Part shown: in pieces, positions 35,359 to 46,737 of the stretch
How the letters are laid out: each line of letters begins with the position of its first letter
How positions within the stretch are numbered: position 1 is the stretch's first letter
Source: Rhodocollybia butyracea
Lineage: Eukaryota > Basidiomycota > Agaricomycetes > Agaricales > Omphalotaceae
Length of the DNA: 64,000 nt
Direction of reading: 5' to 3'
Assembly (NCBI GenBank): GCA_015501585.1
Contig: JADNRY010000091.1
Span: 152,746 to 216,745 of the forward strand
Notes under the pieces: model-generated
Seen by the model: only the letters and a program-made list of their open reading frames with translations
What the model was told of the DNA's origin: nothing
Database searches by the model: none
Translations under genes and position numbers: made by a program

Positions 35359-37106
35359 CTACACATGCACGTCTAAGTCGGGAATATTGTAAATTTCTCG
35401 GAACGCCTCCGTTCTCACAATGTCTGTCAGGACCACCTTCTGTAATCGAGAAACTACCACTCCATCGGTCTCTTCCGCACCTTGAATGCGCGATAGAATC
35501 ATATGCACCAGCTCCGACGAAGGGCATTCCAAGTCAAGTCCATATTCTGACTTGGAAGCACCTAACGAAAGGTGGGTGATATACGGAAGGATAACAGGCT
35601 GACCTTTGGTGTAGGTCATGGCTTGGATAAGAGTGATCAACCGGACATCTCCTTTCAGTTTCATCTCAAAAGAATGAACCGAGGGACAAGCGGCTAGTAT
35701 GGAGATGACTCGATTTGCTAATTCTTCGTGATCGGGTATGGAAAAGTTTATGAGCTTCAGAGACTGTAAGGAGATCGAGGAGCGGGTCTGGAAATCAACC
35801 AAGTTGGAACCATCAACAATGTAGTAGAGTGGAACGTTGCATCTAAGAATCAGATGTTCGAGCTTGGGTGCCGTGATATATTTCAAAAGGCTGTCACGGT
35901 CACTGGTCGGCCAGGTAACAGCATGATACGAGAGATCTAGTGAACGCAGATATGGGAGATGTACTGGTGGCGAGAGAGTGAGCATGGATCCAAACGCTGC
36001 ATGAATCCGTCCAATGAGAATCTTGAGAGTGATGAGATTCTCGCATTTGGACAACAGTTCGACGAAGCCATTCAATGCTGGCGGTGGACTCTCATAGCGA
36101 CCCTTCATCTTCCTTAGATCAAGACTAAGTGATGTTAGTTGAGCGAGAGGTGCATGAAAATCATCCAGGACAGGTCTAAATGCATTAACGGGCTCCACGA
36201 CTCGAACATCGCGTAACTTGGGCGCCTTAAGAAGGGTGAGGGAGTGTCAGGACCAAAGGCTTGCCTATTTTTGACTATGGTCAGCGAGATTGTTTCCAAC
36301 AGAGGAAACTCCAACTCATTGAAGCAAGTAAGCAAGTGGAACATCTCCGGGGATACTGTTATTTTGAACGAGCGAATTTGTTGAGAAAACCCGCCGACCG
36401 CATAAGTAACGCATTTTGCCTTGTACATAAGCGCTACATTGTCCCCCATTGGACGCCATAACTTCTGCAAGTAGGACCTGGAATCATTATCCTGAGTCAC
36501 AAAGACCAACTCGATGCCCAAAGGCATCCCAAGGCTTCGAGTCAGCCATTGTTCGACCGAGGGAGCATCGTCATCCAAAAGAACTCTCCGATGTGAACAA
36601 ATATCGAGATATAGTCTGGACCAGACGCGAGGGGTGGCATAGAGAGCGTTCCTCCACGCTTTACAGACACCGCCTACAGCCAAAATATACTCGGGATCAT
36701 AATCAATATACTCTGTAAGACAAACAACCTCGAAGATCAAAGAAAGGATCTCGAGTGGTATGTGGCGGATAGGCGAAAGAATATTTCTGAGCATAATGAT
36801 AGCCGTGCTGAGCGGTTGAATTGACCCATCGATTTTTGCAGCTATTTCAGGCGAAACTGAGTTGGAGATATGGTCTGAATAATGTGTGTGTGCTGGCAGA
36901 ACTTCAAGTTCGGATAGCAAAGTTTGAAGAGCAGATATATCGGACTGTTGGAGATCTACTGGCCCTTCAATTTGTGTAAGACCAAGATAGTATTCAGCTG
37001 CTTGGCTGAGGGGCATATATTCCTGTATTATTCGAGTGGAATGGTGAGAGACAAAAGGAAAGCCAGGATAAGTCACGTGGGAAGAGTCACCACGCTTCTG
37101 ATTCAA
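35359..37106 (-). pseudogene. F-box family 2, copy with one-base deletion
   Basis: Two overlapping open frames, 36135-37106 and 35359-36198, together cover the whole family-2 protein. The F-box is intact (RNILSPIRHIPLEILSLIFE, GGVCKAWRNALYATPRVWS). Near 36240 the intact copy has four C residues before TCACCCTTCT on the coding strand and this copy has three, so the frame shifts within the equivalent of PLTLLKAPKLRDVR. Everything after is conserved in the second frame. Either a very young pseudogene or a base error in a homopolymer. The product would otherwise be a ~575-residue F-box adaptor like that at 23539-25272. Confidence 0.7.
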
Positions 37107-37527
37107 TAAATTATCGCAACTGTATATCCCTCCAAGCGTTTACTTTAGTGAGTACTACCCAGAAAGGAGACGGTTCATGTGACCAAGCTACACTCTGGGG
37201 AATAATCAGCCACAAGTTGGAAGTATGGAGATGTGTACTAAGTACTTAGCTGAATTCAAACACGCGAGCCTCGATAGTTAAGCAATGTTGTACGATTAGC
37301 GCTGTGTGAACCCTCAAAGCCGCTGGCAAAGTGGCGAGGATTGAGTCCGGCCGGGACAGTAACAATGTCCCAAAGCAGGCAAAAAGATAATGACTGATAT
37401 TATAAAATTATAGAACAATGAAGTACAAGAAAAAATGAACTGTGGCGTACACAATATTTCGTATAAATACCGGACCTTTCGATCCTTCATTTTCCACTTT
37501 CCCACTATCTCTCTCTCTCGCCACATT

Positions 37528-38646
37528 ATGAGTTTCTTTGCAGGAGCGACTAATTTCACTCTCAACGGCATACCCGGCGATGGGCCTCCATTCACCGTCA
37601 TCACAGGCGACTATCATGTCACCAACCATGTCACCAATATCTACACTCGAAACTCGAATGGAGCCCAGTCCGAGTCCGGGTCAACATATACTCACAAGTC
37701 AGTCGTCTACTAGCCATATGCTTCTGTTAAATATTCTAACACTTGTTGAAGTTCTGCTCAACACCGTAATTGGGAACATAGGCCTCAAAGAGGAAGGACA
37801 CTTGGCGGCCGACCAAGTTTGCCTCGTAGAGAACATACGCCACCTCATTATAACCCGGCGCAAAGTGGTGGATGGTATCATGGGACTAATGTATCGACAC
37901 ATTACGATCCTGTTAGTAACAAGTGTGTATCGAGCTCTAATCTCAAATATTCATACTGACGTCGGCGCAAATAGCACCTACACCGAATATCATGATGGCC
38001 GTGGCACAGTTTCCGTCACAAACAAGTGAGATTATTCATACGTTTCATGTTTGAGCGAAAATTGAAAGCAAACAGCTTCTTAGGAAGTCACAATCCCGGG
38101 AACCGTCCCAGCTTTGCTACGAGAACGCCTGGTGTACACCGATCTTACCGACATACAGATGACACAAACAGCATCGCCCAAAATCACGGTCATTGGGATC
38201 GCCCCTCTACTACAAGACCAGGTCGAGAAGCACATCATTCCGCTCAAAACCCTTCTACTTCAAGACCTCAAAACACTGCTCACAGTGGAGCAAGCCAGCA
38301 GCATAGTTTCTCTTTGAATAATGCCCAATTCTTTGTTAACGGCAGCGATGATGTGCAGTATAGTTATGTCCGCGTCGACGGAGAAACAGGACAGCAATCT
38401 CGTCATCAGGTCAGAATTCGCAACGGTCACCGCCATGGTGCGTCTGATCTCGAGGATCCTCTTCAACACAATATACCTGAGCCCTACCCTGCCCCCTGGG
38501 AAGCCCGGGATGACTGGGAAGTCCTTGGAGAACCTCCGGCACCACCATACCAGGAAAGGTTCGGAGACCAAGAAATTCAGTTGCCTCCTCCTTCGTATAA
38601 TAAGGACAATACGTCTCGGGAGATACTGTTGGATCCTGAGAATTGA
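37528..38646 (+). CDS. His/Asn/Pro-rich protein with FxGAxNFxxNG-type N-terminus
   Basis: Exons 37528-37697, 37752-37922, 37975-38025 and 38076-38646 join in frame to 320 residues. The start MSFFAGATNFTLNG followed by GDYHVTNHVTN resembles an N-terminal motif (F..GA..F..NG...GD) that I know from many Agaricomycete proteins, including some NLR-like ones; its role is not established. The middle is rich in His, Asn, Arg, Gly and Pro. A second copy of the motif style appears near residue 235 (SFSLNNAQFFVNGSDDVQ). The C-terminus is acidic and Pro-rich (PPAPPYQERFG, PPPSYNKD) and contains PPxY motifs of the type that bind WW domains. No membrane segment or catalytic motif. A truncated copy lies at 27303-27840. 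Confidence 0.65.
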
Positions 38647-39416
38647 TATCACCCACACTCGCCACTTTTCCTGATTCCTGATTCTTGGCAAACGGCGAGG
38701 AGTTGTACTTATATTAATGCGCCGAATCTTATGTACATCTCAAATTTTATGTCTTAATTCACAAACATTTGTCATTCATCGTTCACTGCCTTGGGCCCGC
38801 CTAACAAAACGGCAGTTCCCAGTCCCCAATCATGTGTAATCCTTAGAAGAAAGATCAAGACCTTCTCGGTCAAATCGAAATGGGCTGAATGAGATAGGCA
38901 CGTAAGCGGGCATGTAAGCGTTGAGCTATAAAACTGTGACGTTAAACCCACTTGGGTGGTGTTTTCACACAATCCGATGATCTAGTGAGTCCAGTTTGTA
39001 TAGGGCAACGGTATATGGGGTGCCATAGAAGGTGACCTGGGTGTGGAAGTAGAAGTCTCTTCACCGCCAACACCAGACGAGGGAATGACTGGAGCCTCAT
39101 TGAATTAGAAAAGACAAGAAAATGGCACCGTTGACGCGGTTGGGCGGCTTAGACTTGGACTCGGAGATTGGCGGTAGAGGCGATAGGGGACTCAAGAATC
39201 TGGTGTGTACTCCAAGATATCATTGGCATCGCCCCCAAGACTAGCAAGGAAAGTTGGCAGGAACTGAAGCGGGCATCCTTTTTCTACGGTGAGACTAGTT
39301 GTGCAAAGGATGAGAGATTAAAGGTGACGATTCTGCTTCTAATAGGATTGGTCTTGAATAAGTGCGCCCTTTTATCCGTAGTTATACAATCAAAGTGTCC
39401 TTAGTATTGATTTAGC
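38647..39416. other. Intergenic, no gene seen
   Basis: Short unrecognised frames only. It likely contains the 3' end of the preceding gene and the promoter of the following one. Confidence 0.4.
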
Positions 39417-41393
39417 TTGAATCATGGACTCACCGTCGCAACATTCAGCAGCTGGCCAAGAGACTCTTCAACAACTACACCAGCAAATGATCTTTTTTGC
39501 GGCACCTCACCAAGTCCAAATGCCGAGCAAGATCACCCACTTCCGCAAGGACAATCCTCCAGAGACACCACAAATGCTATGACTGTTTCCGCGGAAGCGT
39601 TTACCGGTGTTCCTGTAGCCATTAATCCGGACACAGTAAACTCGACAGGACGTGATTTCCCAGAGTCCTTGCCGAGACGACGTCTCGTGCCCGCAGCCCA
39701 CATAGGTGAAGCCCCGCCCCCTTTATGGTCGAATATCTAACCGTAGTAAATTCAAATCTGTTCATAACTTCAGGTCGTACACCAAGCTTTGATGTAGAAC
39801 CAGCAACGACAATGGTAGAAGACAAACAAGATTCAGCTGTCAAAGGTCCCAAAGCGCGCTTCACTCCCACCGATGACGACTTGGCTCCGCCAACTGCCAC
39901 CCCGTTGTCTGGCATTAGCCCTCATCCAAGTACCGAGTTCAAAGCTATCCCTGGCTCGCTACCCCCAAGAACAACAACGGTGTTGGACTCTGTTGAAGCC
40001 GGCGGGGGAGAAGACCATGATGGTAACAACGGAACGAGCCTTTTTGCCCGAGGTGTGGTTGACCGATATCTCTTGGCTGTTTTTCCAAAAGTTTCGCCAA
40101 GTTACAGGGAGCCTGTGCGCACTGAAAAAGGCAGGCCTGTACGTGTTGCACAGGATGGGCCTTGGAGTGTAAGTGTTGCAGCATCCCCCCATGACCAAAA
40201 GTTCTATAGTCTTTACATCAAGAGTTTGTTGTGATCTTTTTTCTTTGTTTCTCTTTGTTTCTGACTTTTTGCAGCCCCAACACACAACCTGACTCTTACA
40301 CGAACAGTCATGGAGATCGTCGAACTAGATCAGAAGCTACATGACTCTATATTATCCACTAGCAAATTTCCAACTCTGCCGCTGGATGTAGCCGCGATAC
40401 CCGCTGCTTCAAAACGCAGATCAGCCTTTCGCACTGCTCTCGCTCGACTGGCGTCACCCAGTGGCAAGCGCTCAACGCCTTCACCAACTGTCACGCTGGA
40501 TGAACCATTCACATCGTCTTTACCTGTGACTCCAGCTTCTGATACTGCTCTCGCTGCCTACTTTACGACGATCGCCAACCTACTAGCGGTTCGTCAAGCC
40601 AGAGCCTGGAAGCGCTTTGTCCGGGTACGCACAGATGATCTCGAAAGCGTTCGGTCCGAACGTGCCATCAGACGAGTAAGATCAAAGTTGTTTCCAGATC
40701 TGCCCGCTGCCACAGTATTTACCGAAGAGAAGTCGGACATGGAACTACTTGATGTGACATCAGAAGAAGCCCAATCTCTTGTCGTCGATCTCATCCCATT
40801 CCCTCATGCCAGCGAGGACCAACGTCCACCACAACCACAAACCCCTACAACTGAAGCACCTGCCACCCTGGATCCTCACCGACCAGTACCCCAGATTCCT
40901 GTCGAGGCCCCAGCCTCTACCACACGCAATCTGGACCAAGCAAATTTTGGGTGATTCGATACTTATTCTTCGTTGTAGACCAAAGACTGAACAAATTCAT
41001 ATCTATAGTGCATCTTCGTTTGCCTCTGACTTTGAGGTGCACAATAGCCAGTTCAATTCAGCTAATATCATCAGCGAAATCAATACCATATATAATCAAA
41101 ACCTCATGCAAAACCTTGAACCAGGTGAGTAGATGATAATATAGTAAGTATATGCACCCAAATTTATTGCTTGATCAGGTCTAATTACATGTGCGGCCAC
41201 GCCCAGCATGGACTCCACATTATCCAGTGGGGTAATTACAGGTTACAACCCTCAGGTTGGAGGGGAGCTTATGGAGTCAAAGAACAATTGGTACTCGCAG
41301 ACAAGCAATTTGCAATCTTCTCAGAAGAAAATTATTGTGCCGGTGTCACTGTGCATTATTCTGTGTACGAGTATACTGTTGTACTATTTCTGA
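39417..41393 (+). CDS. PX-like protein with C-terminal membrane anchor
   Basis: Exons 39417-39705, 39774-40166, 40275-40950, 41009-41124 and 41179-41393 join in frame to 562 residues. The first ~200 residues are Pro/Thr/Asp-rich. Across the exon 2/3 junction, LTLTRTVMEIVELDQKLHD followed by KFPTLPLD resembles the core of a PX domain (R.Y.EI..LD..L....FP.LP), a phosphoinositide-binding fold. A helical block ANLLAVRQARAWKRFVRV with DDLESVRSERAIRRVRS follows. The end is a short loop and a membrane helix (KKIIVPVSLCIILCTSILLY) at the extreme C-terminus, as in tail-anchored proteins. The exon 2 donor used (GTGTAA at 40167) is chosen only because it keeps the frame; the stronger GTAAGT at 40169 would not. 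In relatives I recall, such PX regions precede a kinase; none follows here. Confidence 0.5.
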
Positions 41394-41603
41394 GACTGGT
41401 AGCACTTCCCATGCCTTGAAACATTTTGTTTATGTTGTCGGCGAAGCTCTCATGGCCAACTCATGGCCGGTTGAGTTCGCATAGGGGAATGTCCCCGTGA
41501 GTCGCCTCCCCAATAAAACACTTGTCAATTACATTTACCCATCTGATTGGACAAGTTTCCCATCGTTTTTTTCACTGTAATATGCACAGGTACAGGATAG
41601 GAT

Positions 41604-41611
41604 ATTCACTT
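41604..41611. repeat. Left target-site duplication of the hAT element
   Basis: ATTCACTT, identical to 43804-43811. Confidence 0.9.
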
Positions 41612-42129
41612 TAGAGATGTCCACGAGTCCAAGTCTTCACAAGTACTCGCAGGTAAGATCCGTGGGAAAACCCGCAAGTATGTGACTCGCAGATCCCACG
41701 GGTCAGGCGCGGGTCACAAGTCAGACATTTGAAATTTTCGGTTGACTTGCAAGTACTTGTGTGACTTGTGCAAGCAATATGAACTCATATATTTGTTGTT
41801 GGTGATCAAAACTTACAGTAATTAATAGTATCATATTTATTATAGTACTTATCAAGTACTGCCACACATGTTTGAGGTTGTAGACAGCTCACAGGGACTG
41901 AGGGCTTATTTTAGCGCCCAATCGCCGTAGGCTGTCTACAATCCAAAGCCTAACTATCAGTACATTTTTACTTCATACTGTCAGGTTGTAGTTGGGTTTT
42001 TGAGAATGTAGTGTGATTATGGGCTATCTAAGCGCCCGGGTAAGTACTTCACCAAACCGCATCAAAAGCTTCAAAAGCCGGCAGCGCCTAATCAACTACT
42101 TTAGAATTAGTAATATGCAAATGATCACA

Positions 42130-42590
42130 TGAAATGGCATGTCCGCCGAAGGTACGCGTATACAGACACTTGCGTGTCCCCCATATTTTGCTTATTCATG
42201 CAGTAGGTCCGTTAGTAAGACAGTGGAATGATTTAATTGTACAGTATATAAACCCCCCAGTAGACAGAAATAAAAAAGTTCTTTCTTCCCCTCTAAATTG
42301 CCCCTCTAAGTCTAGTCTTTTAGACTCTCAATAAAGTCTTGTTAGTGTATCCTGATTGGATTAGTTAGTAAGCTTCAGTCCAGCAAGAGCTGTAAATAGT
42401 TCTACTAATAATTCAAGTACACTGTTACTTACTCATTGAAAGTCTTCTATTCAGTTTAGTATATGAACTACAGCCCAGCAGAGCCTGGTACAGTTCCATA
42501 TTCGATTCATATTCACTGCTACGCCTCCGGATACGCCGTTCCCACGCTTCCTAGTGCGCCTCGGAATTACAGTCACAGAAGCCACTCTTC
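42130..42590 (+). mobile_element. Possible solo LTR-like segment nested in the hAT element
   Basis: The stretch has an LTR-like layout: a TATATAAA box at 42245-42252, a pyrimidine-rich tract, a small hairpin (AGTCTA...TAGACT) and an AATAAA signal at 42330-42335. The exact TG...CA ends and target duplication cannot be fixed by eye, so the call is tentative. Confidence 0.3.
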
Positions 42591-42795
42591 CAACTAGAAA
42601 CACTGATAATATATCAGCAAAGTTGTTAATACCTACAGGTTGAAAATTTATAATCTCTTGCTATTATCAAAGGGCAAAATATTACTACTGTTGTTAATAT
42701 CAAGACTACAGCGTGAGGCGCTTGTTGTTTTCTATCCTAAGTCCCTTTAAGGTGGCCATTGTCCCTTTGTATTTGTGAGCTAAAGCTAGTATTAA

Positions 42796-42863
42796 GCAAT
42801 GCCGAGGTTACTCTCGTTAGGGTTAGCTTTAGCTAACCCTAACAGAGTAACCGTTGGCATTGC
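42796..42863. repeat. Hairpin with telomeric stem
   Basis: Arms of ~32 bp with few mismatches (GCAATGCC.. to GTTAGGGTTAGC, then GCTAACCCTAAC to ..GGCATTGC) around a 3-4 base loop. The inner stem is two telomere-type repeats facing each other. Confidence 0.85.
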
Positions 42864-42891
42864 CAAAAGTGCGGTAAGACTTGTAGGGTTT

Positions 42892-42969
42892 TGGTTTTGG
42901 TTTTGGTTTAGGGTTTGGTTAGGGTTTAGGGTTTAGGGTTAGGGTTTAGGGTTTGGTTAGGGTTAGGGT
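42892..42969 (+). repeat. Interstitial telomere-like array
   Basis: About a dozen units of TTAGGG, TTTAGGG, TTTTGG and GGTTTGG mixed in one orientation. Fungal telomeres are usually TTAGGG; the variable units suggest an old or error-prone origin. It sits inside the hAT-type element, ~30 bp after the telomeric hairpin. Confidence 0.85.
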
Positions 42970-43110
42970 GCGCCGCAGGCGCTCCGCATATATATCCCGC
43001 GTAAATGAGGCTTTAGGGTGCCCGCCGACGACTTCCCGGCTTGGGGGACCCCCGAGCTTGCGAGGGAGGGGAGGGAAGCGGAGGCGGGCCCGAAATTTAC
43101 GCGTCGCTTA
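42970..43110. repeat. GC-rich fold-back segment next to the telomere-like array
   Basis: Unlike the AT-rich surroundings this segment is very GC-rich. It is bounded by the inverted pair CGCGTAAAT (42998-43006) and ATTTACGCG (43095-43103), with a second inner pair GCCCGCC / GGCGGGC. Between them are G- and C-runs (CTTGGGGGACCCCC, GGGAGGGGAGGG). It could form a strong structure; origin unknown. Confidence 0.7.
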
Positions 43111-43760
43111 TGGTTACATAATTAATAAACACCGGAATTCATAATAACAAGGTTGATTATATTATGGCTGGTGGATAGAAGCAAGGAATTATAAATTACT
43201 GATTCATTGTTATATCAAAGGAAAATATATAAAATCTGTGTCCTACGCTCACTCTTCTAGTCACTCCGCTACTCTCCTCATTCTCATACACCCTACTGGT
43301 ACTCGTCCCCTCCCCAAGCTCCACTTCAGCATACTCGTCCTTCATATAGTCACTTTCCATACTTACCTCTGCCTCACTACACACCTCCGTACCCTTACTT
43401 GAATTCACGTTACTACTACTAGTCCTCAGGGCCTGTGCACCATGCATTTTACGGTCCACCGATAACGTGCTTGCCTGGTCCTTACATTATTGGAAAAGTC
43501 CATTAGTGTGACAATACCATAGTATGAAATTAGTGTAACAAGTAAAGTACAGGTTTTTAATAGCATTATACACTGTACAAACACTGTATGCAAGTAAATA
43601 ATGGTAAATACTTGTGAATATAGCTGTAACTACTTGATTAGTGTGTGGATCCACAAGTACTTGTGAGACCCGCAAGTAATACTTGCGAGTCAGTGACCCG
43701 TTTCCCACGAGTCAGCCGCGGGTCACGAGTCAGGCCTTTTAGGCCACAAGTACTTGCGCT

Positions 43761-43786
43761 CCGGATCCAAGTATACTTGGATCCGG
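43761..43786. repeat. Perfect 26-bp palindrome in hAT subterminal region
   Basis: CCGGATCCAAGTA followed directly by its reverse complement, immediately inside the right 19-bp tip. The left end lacks this palindrome, so it was gained at one end. Confidence 0.9.
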
Positions 43787-43803
43787 ACTCGTGGACATCT
43801 CTA

Positions 43804-43811
43804 ATTCACTT
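43804..43811. repeat. Right target-site duplication of the hAT element
   Basis: ATTCACTT, identical to 41604-41611. It lies in the 3' untranslated region of the minus-strand gene ending at 43830. Confidence 0.9.
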
Positions 43812-44274
43812 TATTATGACACGTAGTTTTTAGGTAGCGCTGATGGTTGAAAGTTGAACAGTGAGATGGCGTGATTCTGCAATGGGTAAATTGTCTGAAT
43901 GGATCAAGATAATTATGGCAATCGGATACAGTGCCTAAAGATTTTAAATAGATGATTCACTCCTTATGAAAAATAACCACTTACTGCATATGCCACACAC
44001 AGATCCTGGCCAATTTGTGTAAGCAAGGGGACAGCACTAGTTGGTATATCTACAGTTTGCACTGAGGACATTATCTCTCCAACCAGTGAATACAGCTGAA
44101 TAACCAGAAAAAGCATGCCCGATTCCACGAAAAGAAGTAAGATCTTTTGAACACGACTTTTCCTCCAGACTAATATTTCTCTCATTATGCAGTAATGAGC
44201 CCTAGATAATAGAGTTAAACACAAGTCACAAGTTAAAATCCAATCCTTTTACCAAGCTTTCCGGCCAATCAAGG

Positions 44275-44280
44275 CTGTTG
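44275..44280. repeat. Left 6-bp target duplication
   Basis: CTGTTG, same as 46732-46737; part of a Thr-Ala coding stretch on the minus strand. Confidence 0.75.
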
Positions 44281-46731
44281 TATGGAAAGCAAGAAGGGCC
44301 TGCTACCTCGGATCATGATTTTTGACGTAGCCGAACTGATGGAGCCAAATCGGGACTTGGACCTCGGGCACTCATACAATTATGTAAATCTATGACTATT
44401 TATTCATTGCCGCTGTTCTCGTCGCTCTATTTGACAGACAAGAAGTCCAAAGTTATTGAGCTACTGGTGGTTTATCACGATTATTCCGAGATAAGCTGTA
44501 AGCGGCTTATCGGAGGATAAGTCGGCAGGCAATAAGTCCAGCCACGCTATATTTGGCGCCTATCTAGCTTCGCTTCAGTTCCTCATTGCCGAAACAATGT
44601 TTGCATAGTTTTTGTCGAGCCCCACCCACCCTCTCTCATTCAACTTCTAGCGCTCTGCTCCACTTTAGACTGCATGCATGAATACCCACCCGCGCAGGCT
44701 AAAGCTTCCCAAACACACTTCTCTACCATTGGTCATCGTAACTACTTTAAGTATTCGACTCATCAGCACAGTTTGACTTTTGACTTATCCATATTATATT
44801 CTGTCGCATGTCACAATGTGTCGATCCCAATAGGCTCAAAGCTCTCCCCCTCACTCCGCTTCAAGCTTCCAAGAGGAAATCATGGCTGGAACCCTCTATC
44901 ACCGCTCAAGCATTCAGTTTACACAAGCATACAATTGTAGATATAGAGTGCTACTACAGATCCTCGGACTCATAGGATCCCTCCAACTATCTATGTTGGT
45001 CAGGATCCTACCTTGGCCTGTGCTGGGGGTACATTGAAATTTTATAGACCAGCATATATCTGATATTCTCATGCACACTGAGAGGCCAACACAGCAAGAG
45101 AGTGTCTTTAAATGTTAGGTCAAATTCTGTACAAAGGGAATAGCATATACTTCTACTACAGAGCATCCTTCTACTGTGTCTGATAACTTTCATACAGCCA
45201 ATACAGCAGCTTCCAGTCTCTCGAAATTTGGTCCAGATTTTCTTGGCAGTACCATATGGGATTTCTGGGATTTCTGCGGGTGCTGGGATGGATTTTCCAG
45301 ACTGAATGACACCTATGAGACATTTTTTTTCTAGGCGAGTCATGTTGTACGCGACCCATAGTGATACAAATGTATATATGGTACATAAACGAACGAAACT
45401 TTTGACGCGTCCAGGTGGCATGTGACGACCGGACCGTCACTTTCTGTGCGCCCTAGTAGATGGAAAGCAAGGGGGAAAGTGTATCATGTCTGCTGTTCCC
45501 ATTCACAGGGTGACTCCTGAGCAGGTACCTGCTTTCTGCTAGGCATTTTGTGTAATCACAGCTCATATATATACAACATGTAAGAAATGATCTACCATGA
45601 AGAGCAGTCGATGGCGGGCCCGAGCTGACCATTACTGACCCCCAATCATACATCATGTGAATTGCATGCAAACCCTGTTATGTTGATATGACACTCAAGC
45701 CTGAGAGATATCCGGCTTGACTTAATGCAAGAAGCGTTGGAAGCTATGCCACCGTGACTTACTAAACAAGGGGGTTTCTAACTTTCTGCAGTATTGGCAC
45801 AGTATGTAGTGGTCTCGGCGGCCCCGACATTGCCCCGACATTGATGTGAACTCATATAAGTATCTAACTTCAGCTGCACACCAGTGTACAACAAGTCCTA
45901 TATTAGTAATAACAAGTACCCATGGGTTTGTATGAGTATCTAGATTCTAACTGTGTAATTCAAAATCAGTAGGGACCATATACAGTTACTACGGCCATAA
46001 AATTTCCAGGGTTTGCCCCTTACAGGACAGTATACGGTACAATATACAAGATAGGATATCTTAAGCTGGAAGGCTCCACAGTGAGTATTAATTACACAGA
46101 AATCACTATTTTGGTCATCCTTAAAAATCAGTAAAGTATCACAGCACGGTATGTAAGTAAGTGGACTGACCCTCCACTGTACACGAGTGTATTACAGCTG
46201 AGGGAAAAAGGTCGGGTGTTGAAGTATGAATACTGCCCTCTTGGGGTGGTCTCAAGGGCGGTCTACAGATAAGGCGGAAGAGGTAAAAGTATATAGCAAA
46301 GAAAATAGCCCCTTCAGAATATCCTCTCCGAGACTGTCTCCTAAGGTGACAGAAGCAGACAGAGGAGCGGGACTATGACTCGCTATGGTCTCGACAATTG
46401 ACAAAGAAGACTTAGCTCAAGCCATTATTAACTTCTCATCTGATAAAGCTTGAAACAGGGCTAGGGGGAGCTTTAAGCCTATTGGGATAGATGTAACGCT
46501 TGCCAAGCATGTGTTATACAATATTAATAATTGTGATAAACTAGTAGTAGTGCAACAACTTTGGACTTCTTGTCTATCAAATAGAGCGACGAGAACAGCG
46601 GCAATGAATAAATAGTCATAGATTTACATAATTGTAATGAGTGCCCGAGGTCCAAGTCCCGATTTGGCTCCATCAGTTCGGCTATGTCAAAAATCATGAT
46701 CCGAGGTAGCAGGCCCTTCTTGCTTTCCATA
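44281..46731. mobile_element. 2451-bp element with ~207-bp terminal inverted repeats
   Basis: 44281-44487 and 46524-46731 are inverted copies (~95 percent identical), both starting TATGGAAAGCAAGAAGGGCC when read inward. The flanks carry a 6-bp duplication, CTGTTG at 44275-44280 and 46732-46737; removing one copy plus the element restores an open exon of the host gene. The interior has no complete transposase. A helix-turn-helix relic is at 45217-45421 on the minus strand. Superfamily undecided: long inverted repeats with 6-bp duplications fit few known groups well. Confidence 0.8.
45217..45421 (-). pseudogene. Tc1/mariner-like helix-turn-helix relic
   Basis: The minus-strand product begins MPPGRVKSFVRL and continues CLIGVIQSGKSIPAPAEIPE then YGTAKKIWTKFRETGS, the spacing of the N-terminal DNA-binding helix-turn-helix of Tc1/mariner-type transposases. 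No catalytic DDE region follows. It is inside the 2451-bp element and could be its own remnant or a nested piece. Confidence 0.45.
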
Positions 46732-46737
46732 CTGTTG
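46732..46737. repeat. Right 6-bp target duplication
   Basis: CTGTTG, same as 44275-44280. Confidence 0.75.

Larger units (their letters stand above)
41612..43803. mobile_element. Non-autonomous hAT-type element
   Basis: Ends are perfect 19-bp inverted repeats, TAGAGATGTCCACGAGTCC, flanked by an exact 8-bp duplication ATTCACTT. TAGAGATG-type tips and 8-bp duplications are the hallmark of hAT transposons. Both subterminal regions (~41620-41790 and ~43640-43800) are packed with CAAGTACTTG-like and ACTCGCAAGT-like motifs, as expected for transposase binding. No hAT transposase is visible. The 2192-bp body holds telomere-like repeats, a GC-rich fold-back, an inverted telomeric hairpin and an LTR-like stretch, so it looks composite. 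Confidence 0.85.
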
